Positions 48,401 to 59,631 of a stretch of DNA of 64,000 bases are shown in pieces. Each line of letters begins with the position of its first letter. The first letter of the stretch is position 1. The stretch comes from Ectocarpus siliculosus (lineage: Eukaryota; Sar; Phaeophyceae; Ectocarpales; Ectocarpaceae). Made by a program: the position numbers and the translations under genes. The stretch lies in contig FN649752.1 of NCBI GenBank assembly GCA_000310025.1, forward strand, positions 3,782,346-3,846,345, in the 5' to 3' direction. The notes below the pieces were generated by a model that had not been told where the DNA came from, ran no database searches, and saw nothing but the letters and a program-made list of their open reading frames with translations.

Positions 48401-48589
48401 ACACGGGTGACATAAGATATCACACCCCCTACAGAATACCACACCCGTGTGATAGCTTTCGTCCTCCCGAAAATGTTATCACACGGGTGTGGTATCTTAT
48501 GCAACCTACGGGTATGGCACAAGCTTCCACACCCTGTACAACTATGACTTAACAAGTATTACAAATAGTTGGGAAGAGTTCAACTATCC

Positions 48590-49075
48590 CGTAGTGGATT
48601 GGAATCAACTAGTCACCAAAGATTTTCGGTCTTGGAGTCAACCTATGCATATAGTTGCACAAGATTCTGACAGCGTATTTGTTTGGAAACAACTAGTTGC
48701 ACAAGAATCTGACCGATAATGTAGTTTTGGCAAACAGCATTTTGCGCAACATTTTCAACAATTTCTATCTCATTTTGATAGCTATGGGCGCCTCACAGCA
48801 CTAGCAGGAGGGAACAAACCACCACCTATTGCACACTTTTTGCGGGCCCATTGGCCATTTAATGTTACAAGTTGTTGTTTTGCACTCGTATCCAGTAGTT
48901 GATTGGAAACACCTAGTTGCGCAAATTTCTACCCGTGTAGTCGTTTGGAAACAACAAGTTGCACAAGATTTTGACACAGTAGTTAATATGGGACCAACTA
49001 GTTGCATAAGATTCTGACCGAGTAGTTGTTTTCAAACAACTAGTTGCACAACGTCGTGACCAGGTAGTTGTTTGG
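48590..49075. repeat. Interrupted minisatellite, unit about 45 bp
   Basis: Seven diverged units follow the pattern gtagttgtttggaaacaact, then agttgcacaagattctgacc. They lie at 48590-48718 and 48890-49070, separated by unrelated sequence. Part of each unit (aaacaactagtt) is itself palindromic. Confidence 0.8.
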
Positions 49076-49124
49076 CAAAACAAATACAAATGTACTACAT
49101 GCATCGTAGCTGTACAGGGTGTGC

Positions 49125-49460
49125 AACCCTCCATGGGCAGTGTTATTGGCTTAGCCATGGAAGCGATGCACACACCTAACCATGGAAGTCCATGGAGGAA
49201 GCGTCACGCGCGTGTTTGTTTCCGGCACCACCAGGTTCCATGGAAGCAGCGGATGGTTTCCTCCGTGGAACTCGCATCGTTAACACGAAAGCCCCAAGTG
49301 CTTTCTTTCATGGAAGGATGACTTCTTCCATGGAAGGAAAACTCATCCGTCGAACCCCTCCCCGAAATTCGAAGGTAATTTCGATCATGGAAGCACGGAC
49401 AGCAACTTCCAAGGAATAAGCGCATGTCACGGCTGGCAGGCAACCTCCATGGAAGCTTGA
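49125..49460. repeat. Cluster of short TTCCATGGAA-type palindromes
   Basis: Eight CATGGA cores, most extended to TCCATGGAAG, occur in about 330 bp. Spacing is irregular (roughly 10-80 bp) and the sequence between them is not repeated. Confidence 0.85.
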
Positions 49461-49559
49461 ACACTCCCACGACAACAGCTTCACAAGGACTTCTGGAAGT
49501 GTTTAATGGTGACATTTGTAAATCGCCACTCAACGAACATGATGATGTTCGCTGCTATC

Positions 49560-49985
49560 ACGCGACCGCTGAGATTTTCTTTTTCCGAAACGAACGGTGT
49601 TTGAGAAGACAAAAAAAGAGAGAGATCAAGACAGGAAGACGGCGAACCATTGAAGAGGAGAGAAGCAACGCGCATTGTCGCCCATACATGTGGTCGCACT
49701 CCTCTTCACATTAGCGCACCGTATGCGCTTTCATCGTATCGTGAAGTATTTTCCTAGGTCGCGTTGGCAACTCGCTGGGCCCACACACCTACATTCATCT
49801 ACTACGCCCACCACTCACCGCAATGGACATGATGCCGTTGGTTGCTGCAAAGCGGACGCTGATATTTAACTTTTTCCGAAAATATTTGTTTGCGAAGCCC
49901 AAAATAGCGATCAAGACTGGAAGACGGCCAAGCAGTGAAGACGAGAGAAACAGCGCGCATGGACGCACATCGCCGCACACGTGTG
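49560..49985. repeat. Direct duplication of ~135 bp
   Basis: 49565-49700 and 49855-49985 share ttttccgaaa, gatcaagac-ggaagacgg, gaagacgagagaaac-like and cgcgcat-blocks, ending at acatgtgg/acacgtgtgg. No coding function seen. Confidence 0.7.
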
Positions 49986-50014
49986 GCGAATGCTACTGCG
50001 CCCGCAAGTCGACG

Positions 50015-50115
50015 AAGCATAGTCGAGATGTCGCGAGATGTGCGCCATAGGTCGAGATCGGCTTTCGATACCCGGTCGGGCAAGGGTGGGGGTATCGGAA
50101 TGACAAGGTACCACT
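50015..50115 (-). repeat. Dispersed repeat, inverted partner of 39355-39465
   Basis: The reverse complement shares tcattc-gatacc, a gatctcgacc-atgg block and gcacatctcg-caacatctcga with 39355-39465. Confidence 0.65.
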
Positions 50116-50489
50116 GCCACAAAAAAGTATTTCCGGCGGAGAGACTGAAGCTTGCAGCTTCAGCGTGAGGGGTTGGCCATTGTGTTGTCGCCACTCCTAA
50201 TACAGCTGGAGTTGTTGAGGAATAACGGGGCGTCCGTACAGGAAAGCGGCCGCAATGAGAGCTCCGTCCATCATCGTAAGATAAAAAAAAACTATTATGT
50301 GGGAATTTGCAACTTGCCAGCCCGGGTGCCTCGTCTTGCCATCCAAAACCATTAGCGACGGGTGTTGAATGCAGTGTCTTATCTTACGTGGGTGCGTTAT
50401 CTGGTTTCTATGACTCGGTACGCCGACCACCTGTGTCTTTCCCATCACCTCGGGCAACCACATACACAGATCGCCTACTCCTACCGATG

Positions 50490-50654
50490 ACAAATGACGT
50501 ATTCTTCGAAAGAGCTGGCTCGATCTGCAGGGATCTGGTCTGTCCCATGTGTAAAGACTTCCCTCACTATCTGGACGCCCTCGCTCACCAGTTCCCTATT
50601 AACAACGGCGGCACCTACTACAGAATGGAACATATATTAGATAGGAAGGAGTAA
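50490..50654 (+). CDS. Possible small exon with a CPMC motif
   Basis: The frame ending at TAA 50652 reads MTNDVFFERAGSICRDLVCP and then MCKDFPHYLDALAHQFPINN before GGTYYRMEHILDRKE. The composition is protein-like and contains Cys-Pro-Met-Cys, but I find no partner exon, paralogue or known family. It is followed at once by a palindromic tgagcc-ggctca block resembling the end of repeat family R1, so it may be coding debris. Confidence 0.25.
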   Translation, partial: TNDVFFERAGSICRDLVCPMCKDFPHYLDALAHQFPINNGGTYYRMEHILDRKE

Positions 50655-51609
50655 TGAGCCGCGGGGTCGGCTCAATATATGCACTGGTGGTGTGTATCGA
50701 GCTGTCTGTATCTGCGATCTGCGATGCTGTGTGTGATGAAGGCTTCCTGCGCACTTCATACATGCGTACACGGAATATATTGAGCGGTTTTCAAGGCTGC
50801 GCATCCGCTCCCCGCTGGTGTCAACTACAACACCAACGGACGGCGAAGGAACACACACACGCCGTGACACACGCGACGCTACAGCAGTACCGCCAAACGA
50901 TCGGCACCTAACACGACTGCCGCCGGCTAAATATGAACAATAGACAGGGTTAGAACCCACAGAAAGAAGAACCCATCGGGCAGCGCCGTGTGGAAAGCAG
51001 GTGGAAAGTGGCAGGCGTAAGGCAGTTCCAACAGAGCCGGCTCGCTCTCTTGCATGGACCGTCTGCCAACATCTCAGTCTCTGTCTGTTCGCTTGCTGGG
51101 GGCCGCGTCGTTTGTTTGCTTCCCTTATCCCCCGCCCTATTGTTATCGAGCGAAATACATTATTCCTGCATCGTTCTGAGCCCCACATGGCGATTGCGTC
51201 AAACAGCACCAACCGCCTCAACTTCGGTCTCCGCTGCTGTTGTTGCTGCTGTGGGCAAGACCTCAATCAATCTATTGTATCTGTTTTCACCCATCAATGT
51301 TTCCAACGGCGAACAGAACCGCCAAGACCCTCCCTGTTGTTCAGGCAGAGAGAGGGGACCAGGTCTGCTGTTCTTACTGCTGTGCTTTCACCTATGGAAG
51401 GGATTGGACCACGGCGGGTGGGTGTGATTTTGTGGATGTGCGAGGCTTATGAGCGGTACGATATGCATACCTCTGGTTCTTCTCCTTGGTTTGAATGTTT
51501 GAATTTCGCGCGCTTGAGATCTCCGCTTTTGAATCCCGCTTTTCTTCCTGACCGGAACAGGGCGAGGAATCTCCTACGAATTTGGGCACAAACGCCTGTG
51601 AAGCACGGT

Positions 51610-51850
51610 CATCTCTCGCCGAAGCACGATCAAACCGGTGTGACGAATAGTGCGCTATTTTTCTCCCCGCTAAGAAGCCAACAGATCGTGAATCGTCCTA
51701 CAATATAGACCTCGTTCTGGTCCCAAAGGTGGGTAATTTAGGCTTCCCGGAAATCAAACTTTGGGCCGCTGCATCGCGTTGGAACAGGGAGATATTTTGT
51801 GTCCTGGGAAGGAGGGAAAAGAACGGTCGCGCTTCGCCCTCCGCGGCTCA
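51610..51850 (+). repeat. Dispersed repeat family R1, copy 2
   Basis: Matches 36110-36335 (inverted) and 61020-61190 (direct), ending in the same cgcttcgc-ccgcggctcat block. Here it abuts the duplicated block containing U2 copy 2 (51865-52710). Confidence 0.7.
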
Positions 51851-52169
51851 TAATTACAGAGTATATCGTATCCCAGTACTATTGCGCATTGGGAAAGGGG
51901 AAGGGAGGATGGTATCTTCCGCTACACCGAACCCCGGGAGAGTTCCGAAAAAACAGGCTATAGCCATCGCCTGCACGTGCTGTCCAAGAGCGAAGAGAGA
52001 GAATGAGAGAGATAGAGAGAGATAGAGAGATAGAGAGAGATGGAGAGATAGAGAGAGAGAGAGAGAAAGCGCCGTTTTAAATATAGCAGAACACTGCCGA
52101 CGTGCAATATTTGCTGTGTGCCATGCATACAACACAGCAGTACGTGCGATACAACATATGTAGCGGCAA

Positions 52170-52482
52170 CCTGAACCGCTGTTCTGAAATCCGAAAGCAC
52201 ACCTCGGTCGCGAAGGTCGCCAAATGCCGATCAAGTACCGTCCGCAGCTGCCCACGGGTCATCTCCATGTTGCGAACGCTCTCGGCCATGAGGTAGACGT
52301 TCGAAAGTCGGTCGTATAGCGGCTCGGACCGCCTCTTGACGCGAGACAGGGCATCTGTCAAGATCCTGTAGTGATTCTCGTCGAAGATGCCCTGTACCTC
52401 TCCAAACTTGCGATACATGTCACTAATGTGCCCGAGAGTTAGGTTGTCGCCTGAATTACGCACGCTAGCGGGCTCCATGATG
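52170..52482 (-). CDS. Unrecognised gene family U2, copy 2
   Basis: The frame starts at an ATG about 20 bases left of the GA tract and reads MEPASVRNSGDNLTLGHISD, MYRKFGEVQGIFDENHYRIL, TDALSRVKRRSEPLYDRL, ESVRNMEMTRGQLRTVLDRH. It differs from copy 1 (38102) mainly by conservative changes such as K/R, D/N and E/D. As in copy 1, the similarity ends at a possible donor after cagcggttcag. Upstream the (GA)n tract would encode a Ser-Leu run if read through, which is unlikely to be protein. No known domain. Confidence 0.55.
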
Positions 52483-52489
52483 GTGTACC

Positions 52490-52592
<103 letters not shown>

Positions 52593-52875
52593 GGTGCGTG
52601 GGGGGGCAGGAAAGCCAAGGGTAGCAGCAACAGGCGAGCCAGCATGTACGGAGCCATTTGCTTGCACAGGCAGAACCGTGGCGCCGCGAAATCAGATGCG
52701 GGGTAAATAGTGGACTGGACTGGACGTCTGCTCCGCACTGCTGTACAATACTACTTCTAACAATACCCTTGTCATGGAAAGAATTCCCAACTGTGGGAGT
52801 CCCGATATTACGCCTTTTACATCCAAACCCCCATGCGTCAGCAGGAGTTCTGCGCACTTGGTGGGACAAGCACAC

Positions 52876-53255
52876 CAAAGCGCTTTGTCAATCAGTACTC
52901 GCCTCACAGAAACCCGTTTGCGATCAAACCTTCGAGGCTGTAGGCTACATTGCTGTGAGCCTCTCGGAGCCAAGTTTGGGGAGCTGTGGTGGAGTGTGTG
53001 TTCATCATACTTGGAAAAATAGGATTCCAATCTGGGAATATTGGACGCGATCCTGCGTGAGAATTCCTCATGGATACCAAACTGGAATTTGAAATTCCAA
53101 TCCGGGAATTGTGAATTTGCTTTCATATATATCCGAGGCTACTCTGTGCACACTCCATTCTAGCTGCCCAAATTTGGCTCCGCAAAGATCACAGCAGTGG
53201 ACTGCACAGCCTCGGTGGTTCGATAAGGAACAGGTCTCTGTGAGGCGAGGACTAA
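52876..53255. repeat. Inverted duplication, two ~150-bp arms
   Basis: 52876-53030 and the reverse complement of 53125-53255 align at roughly 75 percent. Shared blocks include cgcctcacaga, gaggctgt, ctgctgtga, ggagccaa-tttggg-agct and tggagtgtg. The ~95-bp spacer has ggaatttgaaattcc-type palindromes. Frames are conserved in both arms (RLTETRLRSNLRGC with HCCEPLGAKFGELWWSV), so this may be inverted copies of an exon. Confidence 0.75.
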
Positions 53256-53259
53256 AAGT

Positions 53260-54240
53260 ATCCAAGTGCCTTCTCTATCGTTCTTTTTGGTTGGGTCAAA
53301 CGATGGTGGTGGTGGTCTTGCGACTCATCGTGTGAGAGGTGTGGGAGGGTGATTCTTGGTATTATTGAGCTCCACATCCTCGATCCTTTCATTTTTTTGG
53401 GATTCATTCGACAATTATTTGTCAAGTTCCTAGGTTTCAAGTATCTGCGTATGAGAACCAGGGTGGGCTAGTGTTATGGGATTTGAATGTAGCCAGTGCT
53501 AACGGTATCGCGGAGTAATTCCAGGAGGAAAGTGCGGGAATTAAATGTAACTCCCGATGATGGAAGAAGGATAAAACAGGGGACAGGAACCTTTCTTTGT
53601 GGCCCCTTTTAGAGGGAGCATTTCCTCCCCCTCTGTGCTCAGTCTACCTTTGAGAGGAAGGCAACAGCAAGCACTGCTGTTCCAAGAGATTAACAAACAA
53701 CAAGTGAGTCTTCCTCGGGGTCTTCAGGGATCGCTACGCCGTGTAATCCCACAACAAGTGTGTAGTAAAAGTCTATACATTGACGCTGCTGCTGCTGCTG
53801 CGAACCCTGTCTTCTCGATAGGGAACAGCAGACAGGGTGCTTGCTTGCTGATACCCTTCCTTGCTGTTGCAGGAGGACCACACACACACATTGATTGATT
53901 GCTGCTGCTAAAAGGGGCTACAAAGAAAGGTCTAGGATATGGTGTGGTCATATTTACCTCTCTATTGTTGTATGTATGGGTTTTACAATGTCACACTAAA
54001 TAAAGCCTATACATTATGGAAAATATAGGCTTTATTCTAACCATTCTAAGTCCTATACAATAAACGCCTTGACCAAACTGGATTAACGCCAGAAAAATGG
54101 GGGGGGGGGGTGCATCCCGTATTTGAATCCACGTGCCCTCTTGCCAATCTGGGAAAATCTACCATACATAAATAACAACTAACTGGCCCAAGACAGAGAG
54201 AGAGAGAAAAGGTGCCCGCAATCATGCGGCTTACGACCCC
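53260..54240. other. Intergenic, no gene seen
   Basis: Only short frames. It contains a (CTG)n-like tract near 53785-53800 and an inverted pair of aggcttta/cctatacattatgg-type words at 54000-54035. Confidence 0.45.
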
Positions 54241-54244
54241 ACAC

Positions 54245-54720
54245 ACATGTACAGCAGCGTGTGTCAAACAGCACATGTCATGACATCTTAGTGTTAGCCA
54301 AGCCAGGCCAAATGCACGTCCAAGCGTCATGTACCTCTCCTAAACCGATGTTTTGCACACCATAAATAAATAAGCATGAAACGCGCGTACTCTTGTTGTA
54401 TAACCTTCGCATCGACCACTTTGCATCGACCGGTCCAGGTCATCATGAGTTTCAGATGCATGCATGCGGGGTAATAGGGGACGTCCGCATGATGAGGGCT
54501 TGTGGCCATGTAGCCCATGTACAGCAGCAGCGTGTGTCAAAGAGCACATGTGGTAATGAAATCTTAGCGTTTGCCAAGCCGGGCCACATGCACGTCCAGG
54601 CGTCGTGTATATGGCTCTCGGGAAACGAGTTTTGCTCACCATTATTAGCATGAACCACGCTGACTCTTCGCCTCGACCACTTTTCACGTGGACCGGTCCG
54701 AGTCATCGTGAGTTTTGACG
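54245..54720. repeat. Tandem duplication, unit ~270 bp
   Basis: 54245-54455 and 54516-54720 share gtacagcagc, gtgtgtcaaa, agcacatgt, catgcacgtccag-cgtc and accggtcc-gtcat-tgagttt in the same order. A shorter relative is at 38385-38440. Confidence 0.8.
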
Positions 54721-55269
54721 TCGAGATGTTATGCACCCGCCGCGTCCTGAGTACGAAGTTACCGACCAACCGCAAAATTCAAAATTCGGCAGCCCTTTTT
54801 TGACATGCCAATCCACAGCAGTACCGTCTTAAACCATCATAGTATGACCTCTCGAGTCTGGCCATTTTTTTTTTTTGTGTCTTCACTTCAAATCAGCGCT
54901 ACAGCAACTTCGCTGTTTTCTCCAACCGGTGGACACAGAAGGGCCCCTCTCCCTGAGGTCCCCTCCCCATACCCCTCCTGCGGTGCTTTTGGCTTCGATT
55001 GTTAATTTTATGCTGCGAGAGAGAAGACCATAGGACATGAAAATCAATGGTGGTGGTGAAAGCGCAAACCCTCGGTGTACTTCTTTTTATACGTCAAACC
55101 TACAGGGTCAACCGTCGGAGAAAACGTTGTACATACCGTATTTCTCTCGAGCACCGTACGTAGTAACTTATTCCGCCGCAATTGCCGCCGAATGAGGTAT
55201 CGCCTGAGTTTACGTCCATGCATGTACGTACGGCATTCATCCCCACAGTGGACTTCCCGCCATTGGCAA

Positions 55270-55440
55270 TACAGTAGGTGTCCCGATATAGTGCCGCTAT
55301 GTGTCTAGGCGATTTGACCGGCACTATACCGGGCACCAACACTATTCAGAATTGTGCCTGAATAGTGCCAAACCGGCACTACTATTCAGGGCCTGAAAAT
55401 CCCCCTATAGTGCCGGCTTGGCACTAGTCAGGACTGTTTG
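55270..55440. repeat. Cluster of AGTGCCGG-type inverted repeats (MITE-like)
   Basis: Three overlapping hairpins occur: cccgatatagtgccg with cggcactataccggg, cctgaatagtgcc with ggcactactattcaggg, and atagtgccgg-ct-tggcact. A stray actattcaggc unit recurs at 55765. Foldback structure without coding suggests a miniature inverted-repeat element. Confidence 0.7.
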
Positions 55441-55449
55441 ACTTCAGAG

Positions 55450-56860
55450 TGCAGCGCATGCGCTTTGCGGGGCTGACAGAGTACAAAACGAACGGTACTT
55501 GGATCAATCGTGAGGTGGGCGACGTGGGCGGGCTTCAATAAGTTTCGTGAGATCTTGGACTGTCGAAAACACGGCATTGGTCACATTAAAATTAATTTGG
55601 TTGACCAGATAGATTTGTTGCACAGCAGTTGTTCTCTTCCCACACCTCAGCGCAAGCACTCGCTGGTGAAACGTTGCTGCTGCCTTTCAAACGTAGACCG
55701 TGCTGCCCGATAATAGTTCACCTCGCTATTAAATTATTATGTGTTTCATTGCAAGAAGGCCGTAGTACTATTCAGGCAACCTCAAAGGCACCCCTCCACA
55801 GCGAAAGAAGGACGCTCATGCACGCACCCGATGTACATTTGGAGGTAAAACATGGATGGATGTAGTGCTCCTTACATGAGCACACAAAAGCAGATGCAAC
55901 CTAAAAAAGGGGTGAAGAAGATAGCGAACTCCCCTGTTCCTTCGATAAAAAGCTAGAGAGAAGACCAAGCCTTCAGGAGCAAGAAGAACGACTGGCCAAC
56001 CAAAAAACGTCAGTCTCAGTGCGGTCAAAAACAGAAAATATTTGTTTCTCAAGGCCGTGAGAGGGTGTCATGGAGGAGGCTGGGCTATTCTCTGGATAAA
56101 AGACAGAAATGGCAGGAACTGAGAGAGGAGAACTACGCGACTGCCAAGGCTTGCTACTTTGAACACGCGTTCCTTTTGGAGTGTTTTCATCCTTCCTTAG
56201 AAGTATTTTATTTACTAGACTATTCACTAGAGCGGGGGCGGGACCAAGTCCATCTTAAAAGGGGCTACATACATACACAGATCATGTCCCCGGCCCTATT
56301 CCTCAGCCGGCTTATCCTTCTCCCGCGTTTTCCTTTCGGAACTAGCCCGCTCTACCTGAGGTACACCCTACATTCAACCCCCATGACACCAAACTGCCGC
56401 CGCCAAATAAAGTCGCTACCGCCAAAGAAAGCCAATACCGCGTCATGTGTCGACGCCGTTCTGCACGTGTGTACCCCAATCAAAAACAAATTGAACGCAA
56501 ATGAAGCTGGTTCACCTGGAGGTCTCCTATGCCGAAAACATGCAGAGGTTTCAGATTGGACACCGTTTGGTATTCCGATCTTATGACCGAAAACATTGAA
56601 AAATAAGACAATTTTTGTCTGTCTATTCACTTCCCCCCTTTCTAGATCGTCTAACTCTACATACGAGCTTATCCCTCATAATACGTTGAAGTTGTTTCGT
56701 TGTGCTTGCAGAACGCCATTCCCTTTATATGGATTATGATTTTATTGTGAGGAACCTGGCATAGCCTTAGAAATAGTGAATTCCACATCACTCAAAATCT
56801 TTCTCCATCGGAATGAAAGCAAATGGCGAGCTATATCTCGATCTGTGGCCCCTGCTAGTT
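55450..56860. other. Intergenic with possible degenerate Cys motif
   Basis: The plus-strand frame at 56445-56585 has C-x7-C-x18-C-RK-H, loosely like an EsV-1-7 unit, but the spacings do not fit and no tandem partner exists, so I leave it uncalled. Nothing else seen. Confidence 0.3.
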
Positions 56861-56864
56861 GGCA

Positions 56865-57305
56865 CGACCAAACCTTATTATTCCGGACTTCGCGTGGCTT
56901 TGGCAGAAGTCGCGCTTTTTGCTGCCGACCATGCCGAAGACCGCATGCCTTGAGCAGCTTGGATGGACACACCTTTTGATGACGACCATCCCTTTCTTCG
57001 CGTGTTAAGAGCAGAACTCTCGAGTGTAGCTGCCGTCTTTACCATGTGACGGGAACTTGATGCACCCCGGGTGGTTGCACTTCTTCCCGATCACGTCGAC
57101 CATGCCCTGCTTGTGGTGTGTACCGCAGAGCTCCGGCTTCCTAGTGCCATAATACCGAATAACGGGTGCTTCGGGTAGCCTGGATGATCGCACAACTTGT
57201 TGCGGACGTCCATCATATTCGGCTTCGCGTGCGGAGAGCAGAACTCCGGTTTCTTGTTGCCCTTTTTGCCGAAATTTGATCGGGTCGTGCATCCGGGTTC
57301 CCGGC
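56865..57305 (-). pseudogene. EsV-1-7 repeat protein pseudogene
   Basis: Read on the minus strand in shifting frames, four EsV-1-7-like units follow one another: CTTRSNFGKKGNKKPEFCSPH, LCDHPG to TRKPELCGTHH, KCNHPGCIKFPSHG to TREFC, and RCVHPSCSRHAVFG to RDFCQSH, with linkers of the HAKxGMVDV type. The coding frame changes at least twice and the third unit is followed by an in-frame TAA, so it is not a working gene unless the assembly is wrong. It is most like the intact gene at 62.2-63.2 kb, 5 kb away. Confidence 0.8.
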
Positions 57306-58021
57306 AAATAACCCGTCCATGTCCACGGCGCCGGGCGGTGTTACGCTTTGACTGTGGAAACAGGACGGTTCAAGACACGGGGAGGATATATATGCAAGCG
57401 AGCAACATCGAGTAGCAGCAAGAGATATTCAAATACACCTCATGATAGCAAAGTAGCGGGAAATGCCGTCACCGTCGTCGTCACGTGCCGCACGTACATG
57501 CTGCAATTTGGAATTCGAACGCCGTACAAAATATTCTTCGCGGAGACCACTCGTGGGAAGCCAGAACCACCCAACATTTCATTCTGATGCCTGGGCAACA
57601 TGTTCAACGGCCAAACACATCGTGGACATACAATTTCCGAACCTTCGGGGCTCGTCTTGAGCCCACTCACCGCCACTGCGCACAAGACCTGAACGGTTGC
57701 TCGATTTTGTCCGAAGTCCTACCCACCGAAAGCTACTCTTATCCTATTATTTTTATGTACCCTCTCTCACTGTTGTCCGCTTTGTGACCCACTCTTGTCC
57801 GAAACGTGCCCATTCTTGCCCCTTTCGAGCCTCGAAAATCAACCTCTACGTCATCGACGAGGGACGTTTTTTAAGGCTCAAAAACAGGCAGAAATTGAGT
57901 ACGTTACATAGGTTTCGGTGCGCATACCCACCAGAGTTTTGAACAAAATCGGGCAACCTTTGAGGACTTGTGCGCCTCGGCGGTATGCGGGTTGAAGATG
58001 ACCGCGAAAGTTCGTAAACGT

Positions 58022-58414
58022 TTATGTCCATGCTGGGCATGCCCCGTGACCATGTTGTCTAGGCATCATAATGAGATATTGCGTTGTTCCCCCACTCAAG
58101 AGTAGTCTCCGCGAAGCAAAGTTTCTAGCGCCAACACTGTTGTTCGAGAAAGGGATGGATACAGCTACTGTTGTCCCTTCCCAAATTGCAATCCTCCAAT
58201 ACTTCCCTTCCCAAACTACAATCCTCCAGTACTTCAGAAGATGTGGCAGGGGCACTCGCAAGCCAAGATAAAAACCGTTGTCGGAGGCTCCCAAGAGTCC
58301 TACGCTTGGTCGGTTCACACTCTCCATTGTTGTGATTCCGTACCGGACACCACTTTCGTAGGTCTTCGATACCGCATGTAGTAACGTTGCCTTGTAGTAA
58401 CCCTCCCCGACCAT
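58022..58414 (-). CDS. Possible gene fragment with a tandem 10-residue repeat
   Basis: An ATG-started frame of 130 residues reads MVGEGYYKATLLHAVSKTYE, SGVRYGITTMESVNRPSVGL and onward, with the 30-bp direct repeat KYWRIVVWEG/KYWRIAIWEG at about 58170-58230. No family recognised, no paralogue or exon partner in the window. It may be a real exon or chance. Confidence 0.25.
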   Translation of the reverse strand: MVGEGYYKATLLHAVSKTYESGVRYGITTMESVNRPSVGLLGASDNGFYLGLRVPLPHLLKYWRIVVWEGKYWRIAIWEGTTVAVSIPFSNNSVGARNFASRRLLLSGGTTQYLIMMPRQHGHGACPAWT

Positions 58415-59631
58415 GCCGCTCCCGCATCAAGCCAAGACGAACCATCAGCTGTGTAGGAACAACGCATAATGTGATTCACCTTCGTACAACAGACGCACAC
58501 ATGATGCTAGAGCACACCCCAAGCATCACCTGTTCAACTCTTGAACACCAATAACGAAACGATAACCATACTCGCCGACTTGGATAGTGCCGACGACCCA
58601 GTTCCTCCGCTCTGTTCAGATGTTGCCGGAGCAGACGTCGCCCGTCGTCGCTTGGATGAATCTCTCGTGGGCTGGAAACTAAAAGAAAATCCATGCAGGC
58701 GGATGGCGGCAAAACATGGAGGAGTTCAACGGCAGCTGATGAAGTTTGAAACGGACTTTACGGCAGCAAGTTGTGCTCAAACATCATCCACCTGATCGCC
58801 GCACCAACCTTGGGCCACCATAGCCGCATAGGCTTAAAATAATATGGAAACCAACTACATGGTGTTTGCTGTCGTCCGAAGCGAGGTACCATTATAGTAC
58901 GAATTCCCGCATCACAAATCCTTATCCGAAAATACCATGTGCAACAGGAACACAAGAAACACTGTCATTTCCCAAAAATACCTACCTTCCGGCGGATTGG
59001 TGCTGCCGCCTTTCGGGCAGCCGCCTGGAAGCGTTCACGTTGTACTTGAGCTTGCGCTTGCCTCGCCTTGCCTGCAGGAACCCATAGAAAAACTTGCTAA
59101 GCAAGGGCTTTGTTGATGCTGGAAGCTCTCTATCGCAAAAATATTCTTCGTATGAGCTGAATCTGAGGGAACTCAGGAATCCAGAACATCCAACACGGGC
59201 AACATGAACATATCGTAGAATTGGGTCCCCAGCACAATCCCGACACAATCACTGGTTCTGAAACCGCCTGGGGGTGCGCATTGATGAGAAAGTGACAAAC
59301 GAGACGTAAACACGAACCTCTCAGACAGCATTAACAACGCATTCGAGGAAATGGAGAATCGCTATTGCCGTCAAGTGTACCTCATATTGACCTGCACGGA
59401 ACGACGTGACCCTGGTTCATGGGCGCACACATAGTGGGCGCCGAAATCTTCGAAACCGGTTCTCGTGGCGATGCTACAAACCCCATTGGGCGTCACCGGC
59501 AGCTGAAGAACGTATGCGCTTCCACGGTGAGGGTCTAGGTTTCTCCGACGTCAACGGTGACTACTCTACACTCAGGGCAAACAACCCCTTACGGTTGCTG
59601 GCCTACCTTTGCCTCTTGGTCCTCGTGTTCA

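Larger units (their letters stand above)
44151..48512 (+). mobile_element. Pogo-like DNA transposon with TA target-site duplication
   Basis: The left end CCGTAGGTTGCATAAGATA (44151 onward) matches the reverse complement of the right end (48512 backward, one extra C), extending to YCACAC, about 25 bp. TA dinucleotides flank both ends (44149-44150 and 48513-48514), as expected for the Tc1/mariner/pogo superfamily. Inside the ends are many copies of atcacac/ccacacccgtgtg motifs, dense at the right (48080-48480). The 4.36-kb element carries one spliced transposase gene in sense orientation. The close match of the ends suggests fairly recent activity. Confidence 0.9.

Noticed and set aside
56445-56585. 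Further EsV-1-7 unit
   Set aside because: Spacing is C-x7-C-x18-C-x2-H with no sequence likeness to the family.
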